From Caulobacter segnis (GTDB taxonomy: Bacteria; Pseudomonadota; Alphaproteobacteria; Caulobacterales; Caulobacteraceae): DNA of 14,945 nt. The notes below the pieces were generated by a model. It ran no database searches. It was given only the letters and a program-made list of their open reading frames with translations, and was not told where the DNA came from. The first letter of the stretch is position 1; each line of letters begins with the position of its first letter. The position numbers and the translations under genes were made by a program. Below, piece after piece: positions 1 to 7,002 of the stretch. The stretch lies in the NCBI RefSeq assembly GCF_003243465.1, contig NZ_QFQZ01000099.1, positions 1 to 14,945 on the forward strand, written 5' to 3'.

Positions 1-705
1 ACGAAATTTACCCCGCAGATCGCGGGAGCCAGCGATCATCCGGTGGCGGAGATGCTTGACCAGAGTCTGCTGACTCTCGGCGCCGAATACATCGACCTTT
101 ACTGGATCCACAATCCGGCCGATGTGGCACGGTGGACGCCGCAGCTTATTCCGTTGCTAAAGAGCGGGAAGATCAAACACGTTGGCGTCTCAAATCATAA
201 TCTCGACGAAATCATACTCGCCAATCAAATTCTCGGTGAAGCCGGGTTTAGGGTCGAGGCCGTTCAGAACCACTATAGTCTATTATATCGTAGCTCTGAA
301 GATGCTGGAATTCTGAACTATTGCCACAATCACGGCATACCATTCTTCGCCTACATGGTGCTTGAGCAGGGCGCCTTGACCGGAAAATACAGTCCAGAAA
401 GCCCGCTGCCGCAAGGCAGCGACCGAGCGGAAAACTACAACGATATCCTGCCTCATCTGATGACGCTGACGGATAAGCTCGGTTCGATCGGTCAAAGCCA
501 CAACGCCCAGGCCGCCGATGTCGCGATAGCCTGGGTCATGGCCAAGGGCGCGACCCCCATCATCGGCGTCACCAAGTCCCATCACGTCCAGAGTTTGGTC
601 CGAGCAGGCAGTCTAGCGCTCACGAGCAACGATATTGCGGAGCTGGAGGATCTCGCCAACGCCGCCGGCGTTAACACTCGCGGTTGGTGGGAACGAGAAA
701 TGTAG
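1..705 (+). CDS. Aldo/keto reductase, C-terminal part (5' end outside window)
   Basis: The frame is open from base 1, so the gene starts upstream and only about 234 C-terminal residues are visible. The family is made of cytosolic NAD(P)H-dependent carbonyl reductases with a TIM barrel. Visible family signatures are YIDLYWIHNP, with the usual active-site-region His, then GKIKHVGVSNHN and the C-terminal cofactor-binding segment IIGVTKSHHV. The order and spacing fit the general aldo/keto reductase family; the substrate cannot be told. The catalytic Asp, Tyr and Lys would lie before or near the visible start. The gene is clearly AT-richer than the rest of the window (for example bases 180-330), which suggests a different origin. 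No convincing terminator follows the stop, only an imperfect short hairpin (AGAGCC/GGTTCT). Confidence 0.93.
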   Translation, partial: TKFTPQIAGASDHPVAEMLDQSLLTLGAEYIDLYWIHNPADVARWTPQLIPLLKSGKIKHVGVSNHNLDEIILANQILGEAGFRVEAVQNHYSLLYRSSEDAGILNYCHNHGIPFFAYMVLEQGALTGKYSPESPLPQGSDRAENYNDILPHLMTLTDKLGSIGQSHNAQAADVAIAWVMAKGATPIIGVTKSHHVQSLVRAGSLALTSNDIAELEDLANAAGVNTRGWWEREM

Positions 706-882
706 AGCCGCAGGTTCTATCGGTATGTGCACAGGCCGGCGGAATTGTTCGTCCGTCCGGTTGCTTTAAAACCTCGCTGGTGTTGCCGACGAAGCCTTGT
801 TAGCCGCATCGCAATGCGTGCAGTTGCAGAGCACATTCCGCGGCCGCGGCGCCAGCCACGCATCAATGCTCCGTCGCCGCCT

Positions 883-911
883 CATGTCCGAAATTCGATG
901 TTTCGGACATG
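883..911. promoter_or_regulatory. Perfect inverted repeat, AbiE-operator-like but with a shorter spacer
   Basis: Arms CATGTCCGAAA (883-893) and TTTCGGACATG (901-911) are perfectly complementary over 11 bases around a 7-base centre. The core half-sites ATGTCCGAA and TTCGGACAT are the same as in the two operators before abiEi, but the core-to-core spacing is 9 rather than 14. No gene with a clear start follows: the ATG at the right arm opens a frame of only a few codons. It may be a stranded operator of a lost AbiE-type locus, or a different site for the same protein. Confidence 0.55.
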
Positions 912-965
912 ATCGGGGCTATTGTCCCTTGATCACCGCGATGAAATCTCAAGCGACGCCGCGCC

Positions 966-1280
966 TCATCGTCTCTGAGCGTCCAAGCTCCCGGAGCGGG
1001 GCGAACACGACGTTGCCGACAAGGCTGGGCAGCGTACGCCGGCTAGGGACATCGCCGAGCGATCCCGATCTCCAGGGCCGTAGCCCCAGGTAGCAGGAGA
1101 AACAGTTCCGCGAGCAGGGCGACGGGTAAGGTTCTTCGGCCGCCGACGGCGCACCGCGGGCAAATAGCTCAGGCGGCCGTCGGGCCCGCGGCGCAGATGG
1201 GCGTTGGGCCGGGCCAGGCGCTGCTCCTGGAGGCGCTTCAGTTCGGTGTGGCCGCCCATGGACTCCTTCAGGCGCGCCAT
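966..1280 (-). CDS. Small hypothetical ORF, possibly a broken gene
   Basis: Not recognised. The leftward ORF starts MARLKESMGG and has an AGG five bases before its ATG. The first 45 or so codons have the G/C-rich third positions of real genes here and encode a charged segment (HTELKRLQEQRLARPNAHLRRGPDGRL). After about residue 50 the codon pattern degrades and the translation becomes Arg- and Ser-rich, so only the 5' part may come from a true gene. It could equally be chance. Confidence 0.22.
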   Translation of the reverse strand: MARLKESMGGHTELKRLQEQRLARPNAHLRRGPDGRLSYLPAVRRRRPKNLTRRPARGTVSPATWGYGPGDRDRSAMSLAGVRCPALSATSCSPRSGSLDAQRR

Positions 1281-1532
1281 GTGGACCTGCCGGGGTGGTG
1301 ATCGTCGCCATGATATCTCTCACGTCGCGCGACACAGCCTAGTCGAACGTCGCAAGACGATGAATGCCCGGCAGCCGGCCCCGTAACCTAGACCCTGGCG
1401 GTCCGGCGCAAGTCGTGGCTCGCGCTCTAATGTTTGCTCGGGATCGGCTCGGCGGGCCTGGCGCCGACCACCTGGACGTGGCCAGGCGGCAAAAAGCTCG
1501 ACATATTTGGCTTGGATGCGAGGAACAGAACC

Positions 1533-1928
1533 ATGCGCAACCTAGACCCGGCTTCGCTGGACGCCGCGGCCCTGCTCGAGGCTGCGACCGCCGCTACCAA
1601 CCGCTCGGTACGCGCCTGGATCCTGCGCCTCCTGCGCTGGGGCGCAGGGGCCAGCAATTCGGAGACTTTGACCGGTCTGCTCGAGACGATCGGCCTGCGC
1701 CTGCCGCGCGCCACGGTCGAGATCCAGGGCCAATGGCTGGCGGCGCGCGGCTACGTCCGCATCAAACAATTCGAGCACGTCAGCGTCTACGAGCTGACTC
1801 GCCTGGGAGACGAAGTCGGACGCGGGGTAGTCGTCGATCCGGAGGTGACGCCGATCCGCCTGGCCGATGTCGAGGACGACGAGGCCGTCCTCGCCGCCGT
1901 TCGCGCGCCCCCGCGGCCGTTCGGCTGA
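1533..1928 (+). CDS. Mu-like phage winged-helix protein (VpaChn25_0724-like)
   Basis: The 131-residue product resembles, from memory, the small winged-helix proteins annotated as the VpaChn25_0724 family in Mu-like prophages. The pattern is a helical start (RAWILRLLRWGAG), a second helix pair (NSETLTGLLETIGLRLPRAT), a recognition-type segment before AARGYVRIK, then a beta-wing (HVSVYELTRLGDEVGRG) and the closing motif VDPEVTPIR. Its likely role is DNA binding during phage development, but the exact function is unknown. The ATG at 1533 is preferred because AGGA stands eight bases upstream; the open frame extends back to 1434 without a comparable ribosome site. No other phage gene is nearby, so it looks like an orphan relic or recruited regulator. 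Confidence 0.6.
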   Translation: MRNLDPASLDAAALLEAATAATNRSVRAWILRLLRWGAGASNSETLTGLLETIGLRLPRATVEIQGQWLAARGYVRIKQFEHVSVYELTRLGDEVGRGVVVDPEVTPIRLADVEDDEAVLAAVRAPPRPFG

Positions 1929-2078
1929 CGAAGCGTGAACCGGCGCTCGCCGTCGCGATGTTCGGCCTTCGGGCGGCGAGGCGAAGTGACCAGCGCGGTC
2001 AGACGTTGCTGATCCAGACACCTCGCCAATGGGCGGGGACCAGCCTGCATCTTGGCGGCGGATATCACTCGGCCATGG

Positions 2079-2219
2079 TCACGGGTCTGGTCTACGCTGC
2101 AAGGCGTAGACTTCGTCCGTGACGAGGTCAACCGGCCGGCTTTTTAGGGCTTTTGGATTGTACGCCTCCCGCCCTGGCCTGATCGGCATATGACAGGCGC
2201 CGCAGCGTTCGCGCTTCAA
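2079..2219 (-). CDS. Very small leftward ORF with a CxxC motif (doubtful)
   Basis: A 46-codon frame read leftward from a TTG at 2219, just outside the left operator half-site, encodes KRERCGACHMPIRPGREAY near its start and then a polar tail. The CGAC motif and plain protein-like composition contrast with the Arg-rich shadows around it. It would be transcribed divergently from abiEi. No ribosome site is visible, and the hairpin at 2090-2111 lies in its 3' end. Not recognised; it may be a fragment or chance. Confidence 0.2.
   Translation of the reverse strand: MKRERCGACHMPIRPGREAYNPKALKSRPVDLVTDEVYALQRRPDP
2090..2111. repeat. Short perfect hairpin
   Basis: GTCTACGC and GCGTAGAC pair perfectly over 8 bases around the loop TGCAAG. 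No T-run follows directly, so it is not a classical terminator. It may still serve as a 3' end for the phage-like gene about 160 bases upstream, or be a protein-binding site. Confidence 0.35.
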
Positions 2220-2221
2220 AT

Positions 2222-2253
2222 ATGTCCGAAATTTGTAGGCACTTTTCGGACAT
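2222..2253. promoter_or_regulatory. Operator copy 1 upstream of abiEi
   Basis: ATGTCCGAA (2222-2230) and TTCGGACAT (2245-2253) form an inverted repeat with a 14-base spacer (ATTTGTAGGCACTT). It lies in tandem with a second copy 44 bases downstream. AbiEi antitoxins are known to bind inverted repeats in their own promoter and repress it, and this pair is the natural candidate. Confidence 0.75.
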
Positions 2254-2260
2254 TCACCGC

Positions 2261-2289
2261 TTGTTATGTCCGAAGTTTGTATGCATATT
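2261..2289 (+). promoter_or_regulatory. Candidate abiE promoter for a leaderless transcript
   Basis: TTGTTA (2261-2266) and CATATT (2284-2289) are spaced by 17 bases and resemble -35 and -10 boxes. Transcription would begin about six bases after the -10, at or next to the ATG at 2296. That would explain why abiEi has no ribosome site. The boxes lie inside operator copy 2, as expected for a repressed promoter. Confidence 0.45.
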
Positions 2290-2297
2290 TCGGACAT
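2266..2297. promoter_or_regulatory. Operator copy 2, overlapping the abiEi promoter and start
   Basis: ATGTCCGAA (2266-2274) and TTCGGACAT (2289-2297) repeat the architecture of copy 1 exactly: the same 9-base arms, a 14-base spacer and a related spacer sequence (GTTTGTATGCATAT). The right arm ends within the ATG at 2296. A repressor here would cover both promoter boxes. Confidence 0.75.
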
Positions 2298-2991
2298 GAC
2301 CCGAGCGCCCACCCCGCTTAACAGCACCATCGATACCCGTATCGCTGCGGCGCCGGGTCACTATGTCTGGACGCCATCGGACTTTTTGGACCTTGGCGGC
2401 CGCGACGCCGTCGACAAGGCTTTGCAGCGTAGGGTGGGGCAGGGGGGACTTCGGCGGATCGACCGAGGACTCTATGATCGTCCGAGCATGAACGCTCTGA
2501 CCCGTCGTCCCAGTGCGCCCGATCCGAAGGCGGTGATCGACGCGGTAGCCCGTCGCGATCAGTTGCGGCTGCTGGTCGATGGCATGACCGCCGCCAACGA
2601 CCTGGGTTTCACCAATGCCGTGCCCGCCAAGATCGTGGTCCACACCGACGCGCGCCTGCGGCCGATCCAATTGGGCCAGATGACGATCGCCTTCAAGCCG
2701 ACGGCGGCGAGCAAGCTGACCTGGGCCGGCCGGCCGGCCATGCGCCTGGTCCAGGCGTTGCACTGGCTGCGCGACACCCATGGCCAGGGCGACAGCTATC
2801 AGGACACCGCCCGCCGTGTCGCCGCCATCCTCGCGGACCCGCGCCATGGCTCAGCCATCCGCGCCGACCTGGCCAAAAGCTTCGCCGCGCTGCCCGCCTG
2901 GATGCAGGACCTGCTCAGGCCGCACTTGAACGATCATCTTCTCCAGCCGGCCACCGGTCCGCTCGCCCGCGACGTCGGCGCCCCCGCATGA
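2296..2991 (+). CDS. abiEi: Type IV antitoxin AbiEi (DUF6088-type transcriptional repressor)
   Basis: The 231-residue protein fits the DUF6088 branch of AbiEi antitoxins. These are cytosolic DNA-binding proteins that repress their own operon and neutralise the partner toxin without a stable toxin-antitoxin complex (type IV). The N-terminus holds a winged-helix-like segment (YVWTPSDFLDLGGRDAVDKA, then GGLRRIDRGLYDRP), followed by the family body with AANDLGFTNAVP and KIVVHTDARLR. The frame is open from an ATG at 2266, but that ATG is inside the operator. I chose 2296 because the promoter boxes place the transcript start there, giving a leaderless message; neither ATG has a ribosome site. The stop overlaps the toxin start in ATGA, so translation is coupled. 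Confidence 0.88.
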   Translation: MTRAPTPLNSTIDTRIAAAPGHYVWTPSDFLDLGGRDAVDKALQRRVGQGGLRRIDRGLYDRPSMNALTRRPSAPDPKAVIDAVARRDQLRLLVDGMTAANDLGFTNAVPAKIVVHTDARLRPIQLGQMTIAFKPTAASKLTWAGRPAMRLVQALHWLRDTHGQGDSYQDTARRVAAILADPRHGSAIRADLAKSFAALPAWMQDLLRPHLNDHLLQPATGPLARDVGAPA

Positions 2992-4043
2992 ACCTCGCGT
3001 TCGACACCGTCATCGCCGCGGATGCGGAGACGCGCGCGGGCCTCTTCGCCGCCACCGCCCAGCGGCTGGGGACGACCCCGCGCAACGTCGAGAAGGACTT
3101 CTGGGTGTGCTGGACGCTGGATGCGCTGTTCAACGGCCTGCCGGCCGGCGCGCCGCGCCTCCTCTTCAAGGGCGGCACATCGCTTTCCAAAGGCTTTGGA
3201 CTGATCCGCCGGTTTTCCGAGGACATCGACGTCACCGTGTTCCGTGACGACCTAGGCGTGCCCGCCAGCGTCCAGGACCTGCAGGCGATGAGCGGCCGCC
3301 AGCGGCGACTGATGCTTGACCGGATCGCCACGGCCGGCGCTGCCTATATCCAGGGGGACCTCCGCCAGGCGCTTTGGGCGCTCCTGACCGAAATGGCCCG
3401 GCGGACGGGAGCGACCCTGGCCGACTTTGCGCTCGATCCTGATCCGACCGAGCCGCAAACCCTGCTGCTGACCTACCCGACGGTCACTCCGCCGGACGGC
3501 TATGTGCTCAACACGGTGAAGATCGAATCCGGCGCCAAGTCCGCCCTCGACCCCAATTCGGTGCGGATCATCAAGCCCTATGTCGACGACGACACGCCGG
3601 ACCTGGACCTGTCGGTGAACGGCGTGGTGGTGGTCGACGCGACCCGCACCTTCTGGGACAAGATCGTCATCCTGCACGGCCTGCGGCGCTGGTTCGACGT
3701 GCGCCAGGAACTGCGTGGCGGCGGCCAGCGCGTGTCGCGCCACTATTACGACGTCCACCAGCTGATGCAGACGGAGGTGGCCGGCGGAGCTCTAGCCGAC
3801 CAGGCGCTGGGGACTGACGCGATCGCCCACGCACGAATGTTCTTCAATCGGCCAGACTTCGACCTGGCCAGCGCCGTCGCCCCGACGTTCGCCTTGGCGC
3901 CGGACGGCGCGATGTACGACGACTTGCGTCGCGACTACGCCCAGATGGCCTTGATGATCTTCGGAACGCCGCCGGCCTTCGAGGACGTCCTGGCCAGCAT
4001 CGTCGCCCTCGAAGCCCGATTGAACGCCACACCGGCGTCCTAG
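2988..4043 (+). CDS. abiEii: Type IV toxin AbiEii, nucleotidyltransferase
   Basis: The 351-residue product matches the AbiEii/AbiGii family, nucleotidyltransferase-fold toxins that block growth and can abort phage infection; characterised relatives modify tRNA ends. Motif I is intact: KGGTSLSK (61-68) followed by SEDID (77-81), the metal-binding pair. VKIESGAKS (177-185), RTFWDKIVILH (220-230) and RHYYDVHQL (251-259) match the later conserved blocks. Length and order are normal, with no sign of decay, so it is probably active. It starts inside the antitoxin stop (ATGA) and relies on the upstream promoter. The stop TAG lies in a CTAG palindrome shared with the convergent gene at 4040-4309. Confidence 0.93.
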   Translation: MNLAFDTVIAADAETRAGLFAATAQRLGTTPRNVEKDFWVCWTLDALFNGLPAGAPRLLFKGGTSLSKGFGLIRRFSEDIDVTVFRDDLGVPASVQDLQAMSGRQRRLMLDRIATAGAAYIQGDLRQALWALLTEMARRTGATLADFALDPDPTEPQTLLLTYPTVTPPDGYVLNTVKIESGAKSALDPNSVRIIKPYVDDDTPDLDLSVNGVVVVDATRTFWDKIVILHGLRRWFDVRQELRGGGQRVSRHYYDVHQLMQTEVAGGALADQALGTDAIAHARMFFNRPDFDLASAVAPTFALAPDGAMYDDLRRDYAQMALMIFGTPPAFEDVLASIVALEARLNATPAS

Positions 4044-4309
4044 GTTTTCCTTGCCGCCTTGAGGCCGGCCTGGAACGCCCACTCCATAGCCCGGGCGATC
4101 TCGCCGTTGGTGTCGGAGTTGAAGCCGTGCTTGCTGCGTTCGGCCTTGCCCGCGGTGATGTGCTTGGCCACCCGGCGGAACGCCTCCTTACGAAGCTTGG
4201 CCTCGGCCTTTTCCACCGGCGCTTCGCCCAGCACCCAAGCGGCCACTTCCTGAGGCGGCAACTGCTTCATCCGCACATGGAACGGATGGTCCTTGATGCT
4301 GAAGGTCAT
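4040..4309 (-). CDS. Conserved-looking small hypothetical protein, 89 aa
   Basis: Not recognised. The product starts MTFSIKDHPFHVRMKQLPPQ and continues as an amphipathic Lys/Glu/Ala-rich helical region (EKAEAKLRKEAFRRVAKHI), ending ARAMEWAFQAGLKAARKT. It has no signal peptide or membrane segment. The ATG at 4309 has GGAG seven bases upstream, which supports the start. Third positions follow the local coding pattern. It converges on abiEii and shares the CTAG stop palindrome with it, so the two genes overlap by four bases. Its promoter would lie in the 4310-4469 interval, back to back with dnaB. A small DNA- or protein-binding role is only a guess. Confidence 0.7.
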   Translation of the reverse strand: MTFSIKDHPFHVRMKQLPPQEVAAWVLGEAPVEKAEAKLRKEAFRRVAKHITAGKAERSKHGFNSDTNGEIARAMEWAFQAGLKAARKT

Positions 4310-4481
4310 GATGGGGCTCCGATCGTCGGACGAGCTTGGAGCGGGTCGCCGTCATGCGCAACGCCGCCGCGACCGACCGGCGCGATCGCCGAGCGGGGGC
4401 CGCCCCAGGCTCGGATGACGCCGTTAGCCGAATCCATCCACAGTCCCGACCACCTCGACTTGAAGCGTCATGAGGTTGTCG

Positions 4482-6011
<1,530 letters not shown>

Positions 6012-6072
6012 CTCGATCCTTGACCCTGAGCCTGAGTCCACACCACCGTCGGCGGGCAAGAAAGACCGACCG

Positions 6073-6385
6073 ATGAGCAATGCCTCCAGCTTCCTGCCGA
6101 CCAGCTTCAATCCCGTCGAGGAGGAGGTGTTTGGAAAGGCCCACTGCAAGACCTGCGACCTTAATCACTTCGACGACGCCCCGCGCCTGGGCCCATCAGC
6201 ATGTGCGCGACACAGGCCACGCCGTTGAGCTGCACTTTGGCTACGACGTTCGTGACGAACATTGGCTGAGCCGCCTGTCCTACGAGCGGCTGGCCGAGCT
6301 GGAGAGGCTGCGCGCGGATCCCGAGGCCGCCCGCGCGCTAGCCGCCAAGCTGCTGAAGGGCGATGAAAGCGGCGACAACGCCTAA
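6073..6385 (+). pseudogene. Small Cys/His-rich protein gene broken by a +1 frameshift
   Basis: Two overlapping frames make one sensible protein. From the ATG at 6073 the first frame gives a start MSNASSFLPTSF, then EEEVFGKAHCKTCDLNHFDD, and stops at 6228. The next frame continues without a break in character as WAHQHVRDTGHAVELHFGYD, RDEHWLSRLSYERLAELERL and a helical tail to 6385. Removing one C near 6179-6190 (for example from the CCCC after GACG) would join them into about 103 residues. CKTC followed by HQHV and GH suggests a zinc-binding fold. The function is unknown. It lies about 60 bases after dnaB in the same direction and may belong to its operon. A sequencing error or programmed shift are alternatives to a mutation. 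Confidence 0.55.
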
Positions 6386-6408
6386 GTCGCATCGAACCGC
6401 CCCCTCCT

Positions 6409-6440
6409 AGGTCCGAAGTTCGTAGACCCATTATGGACAT
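6409..6440. promoter_or_regulatory. Degenerate third copy of the 14-spaced operator
   Basis: AGGTCCGAA (6409-6417) and TATGGACAT (6432-6440) keep seven of nine bases of each arm of the abiEi operators and exactly the same 14-base spacing; the spacer begins GTTCGTAG, like GTTTGTAT of copy 2. It lies about 105 bases before the ribbon-helix-helix-like ORF and opens only a 14-codon frame itself (6434-6478). It may be a weaker AbiEi site or a relic. Confidence 0.5.
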
Positions 6441-6546
6441 CAGCGCGTTCCGTTCGGCGCAGCGGCGGCGCGGCTAACGGCGCCATATTCCCGGCCGAAC
6501 CTGTTGGGGTCGCGCAGTCGAAAGGACGCCCGTCGGCTCGGACCTC

Positions 6547-6780
6547 ATGGTGACGGGAAACGACGCGCGCAGTATGTTTACGATTGCGATGATCAAGGTC
6601 GAGCGCATCAAGATCGAATCCCGCGTGGCGGACAACGTCCGCGCGTTAGCTCATCTGCGCGGCGTGAGCCTCTCCGAGGCCATCGACATCGCCGTGCGTG
6701 AGATGATGTCGCCGGATCTGAGACGCGATGATCGAGGCGAGAAGGTGGAGCTCCACACGGACGCTGACCGCGAGGCCTGA
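6547..6780 (+). CDS. Small ribbon-helix-helix-like DNA-binding protein
   Basis: The ORF predicts up to 77 residues. The core from MIKVERIKIES onward has the order expected of a MetJ/Arc-type fold: a beta strand with alternating residues (KVERIKIES), helix A (VADNVRALAHLRG), then SLSEAIDIAVREMM as helix B, followed by a polar tail rich in Asp and Arg. Such proteins are often antitoxins or plasmid copy or partition regulators. No toxin gene is adjacent, and the operator-like repeat at 6409-6440 is the only nearby site. The start is uncertain: 6547 has a weak GGA four bases upstream, while the in-frame ATGs at 6574 and 6589 have none. It is inferred from pattern, not from a recognised family. 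Confidence 0.55.
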   Translation: MVTGNDARSMFTIAMIKVERIKIESRVADNVRALAHLRGVSLSEAIDIAVREMMSPDLRRDDRGEKVELHTDADREA

Positions 6781-6832
6781 ACGGCCCTCCCTTGCGACCC
6801 GGCGTCGGCCCGACCTCGATTGAAATAGGCAG

Positions 6833-6886
6833 TTTCAGCAGATGAGCCCGTTTCAGCAGATGCTGAAAGCGGCGGATTTGCTGAAA
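6833..6886. repeat. Symmetrical array of four TTTCAGCA half-sites
   Basis: TTTCAGCA occurs at 6833-6840 and 6851-6858, and its exact complement TGCTGAAA at 6861-6868 and 6879-6886. The spacings are 18, 10 and 18 bases, so the whole array has perfect two-fold symmetry around 6859/6860. It lies between two genes (6781-7002), after the end of the rightward small ORF and beyond the end of the leftward CoiA-like gene, so it does not sit at an obvious promoter. It could be an operator, a partition site, an origin element or a recombination site. Confidence 0.75.
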
Positions 6887-7002
6887 ATCTCGTCGTCATC
6901 TCTGCAACAGGTCCGGCTGATCACGCCGCGTCCGTTGGGCTGCCTGTGCCGCTATCGTCGATCGTCCAGACTTACCCGATCTGATCTTCTCATCGTGACG
7001 CG

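Larger units (their letters stand above)
706..1532. other. Gene-poor stretch, probably decayed sequence
   Basis: About 830 bases between the aldo/keto reductase and the phage-like gene contain no ORF that looks clearly like a protein gene. The stretch holds the palindrome at 883-911 and one leftward small ORF with a possible ribosome site (966-1280). The other frames give short, Arg- and Pro-rich translations typical of GC-rich noncoding or broken DNA. I see no tRNA, terminator or recognised repeat here apart from the palindrome. Confidence 0.6.

Noticed and set aside
727..1093. Rightward ORFs after the aldo/keto reductase
   Set aside because: Short, Arg/Ser/Pro-rich, without ribosome sites, and one is interrupted by the palindrome at 883-911.
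1364..2122. Rightward 252-codon open frame overlapping the phage-like gene
   Set aside because: The translation is Arg/Pro/Gly-rich without domain character; the 1533-1928 frame is family-like with a good ribosome site.
2130..2146. CCGGCCGG followed by TTTTT as a terminator
   Set aside because: The palindrome has no loop, so it cannot form a stable hairpin of the usual kind; chance in GC-rich DNA.
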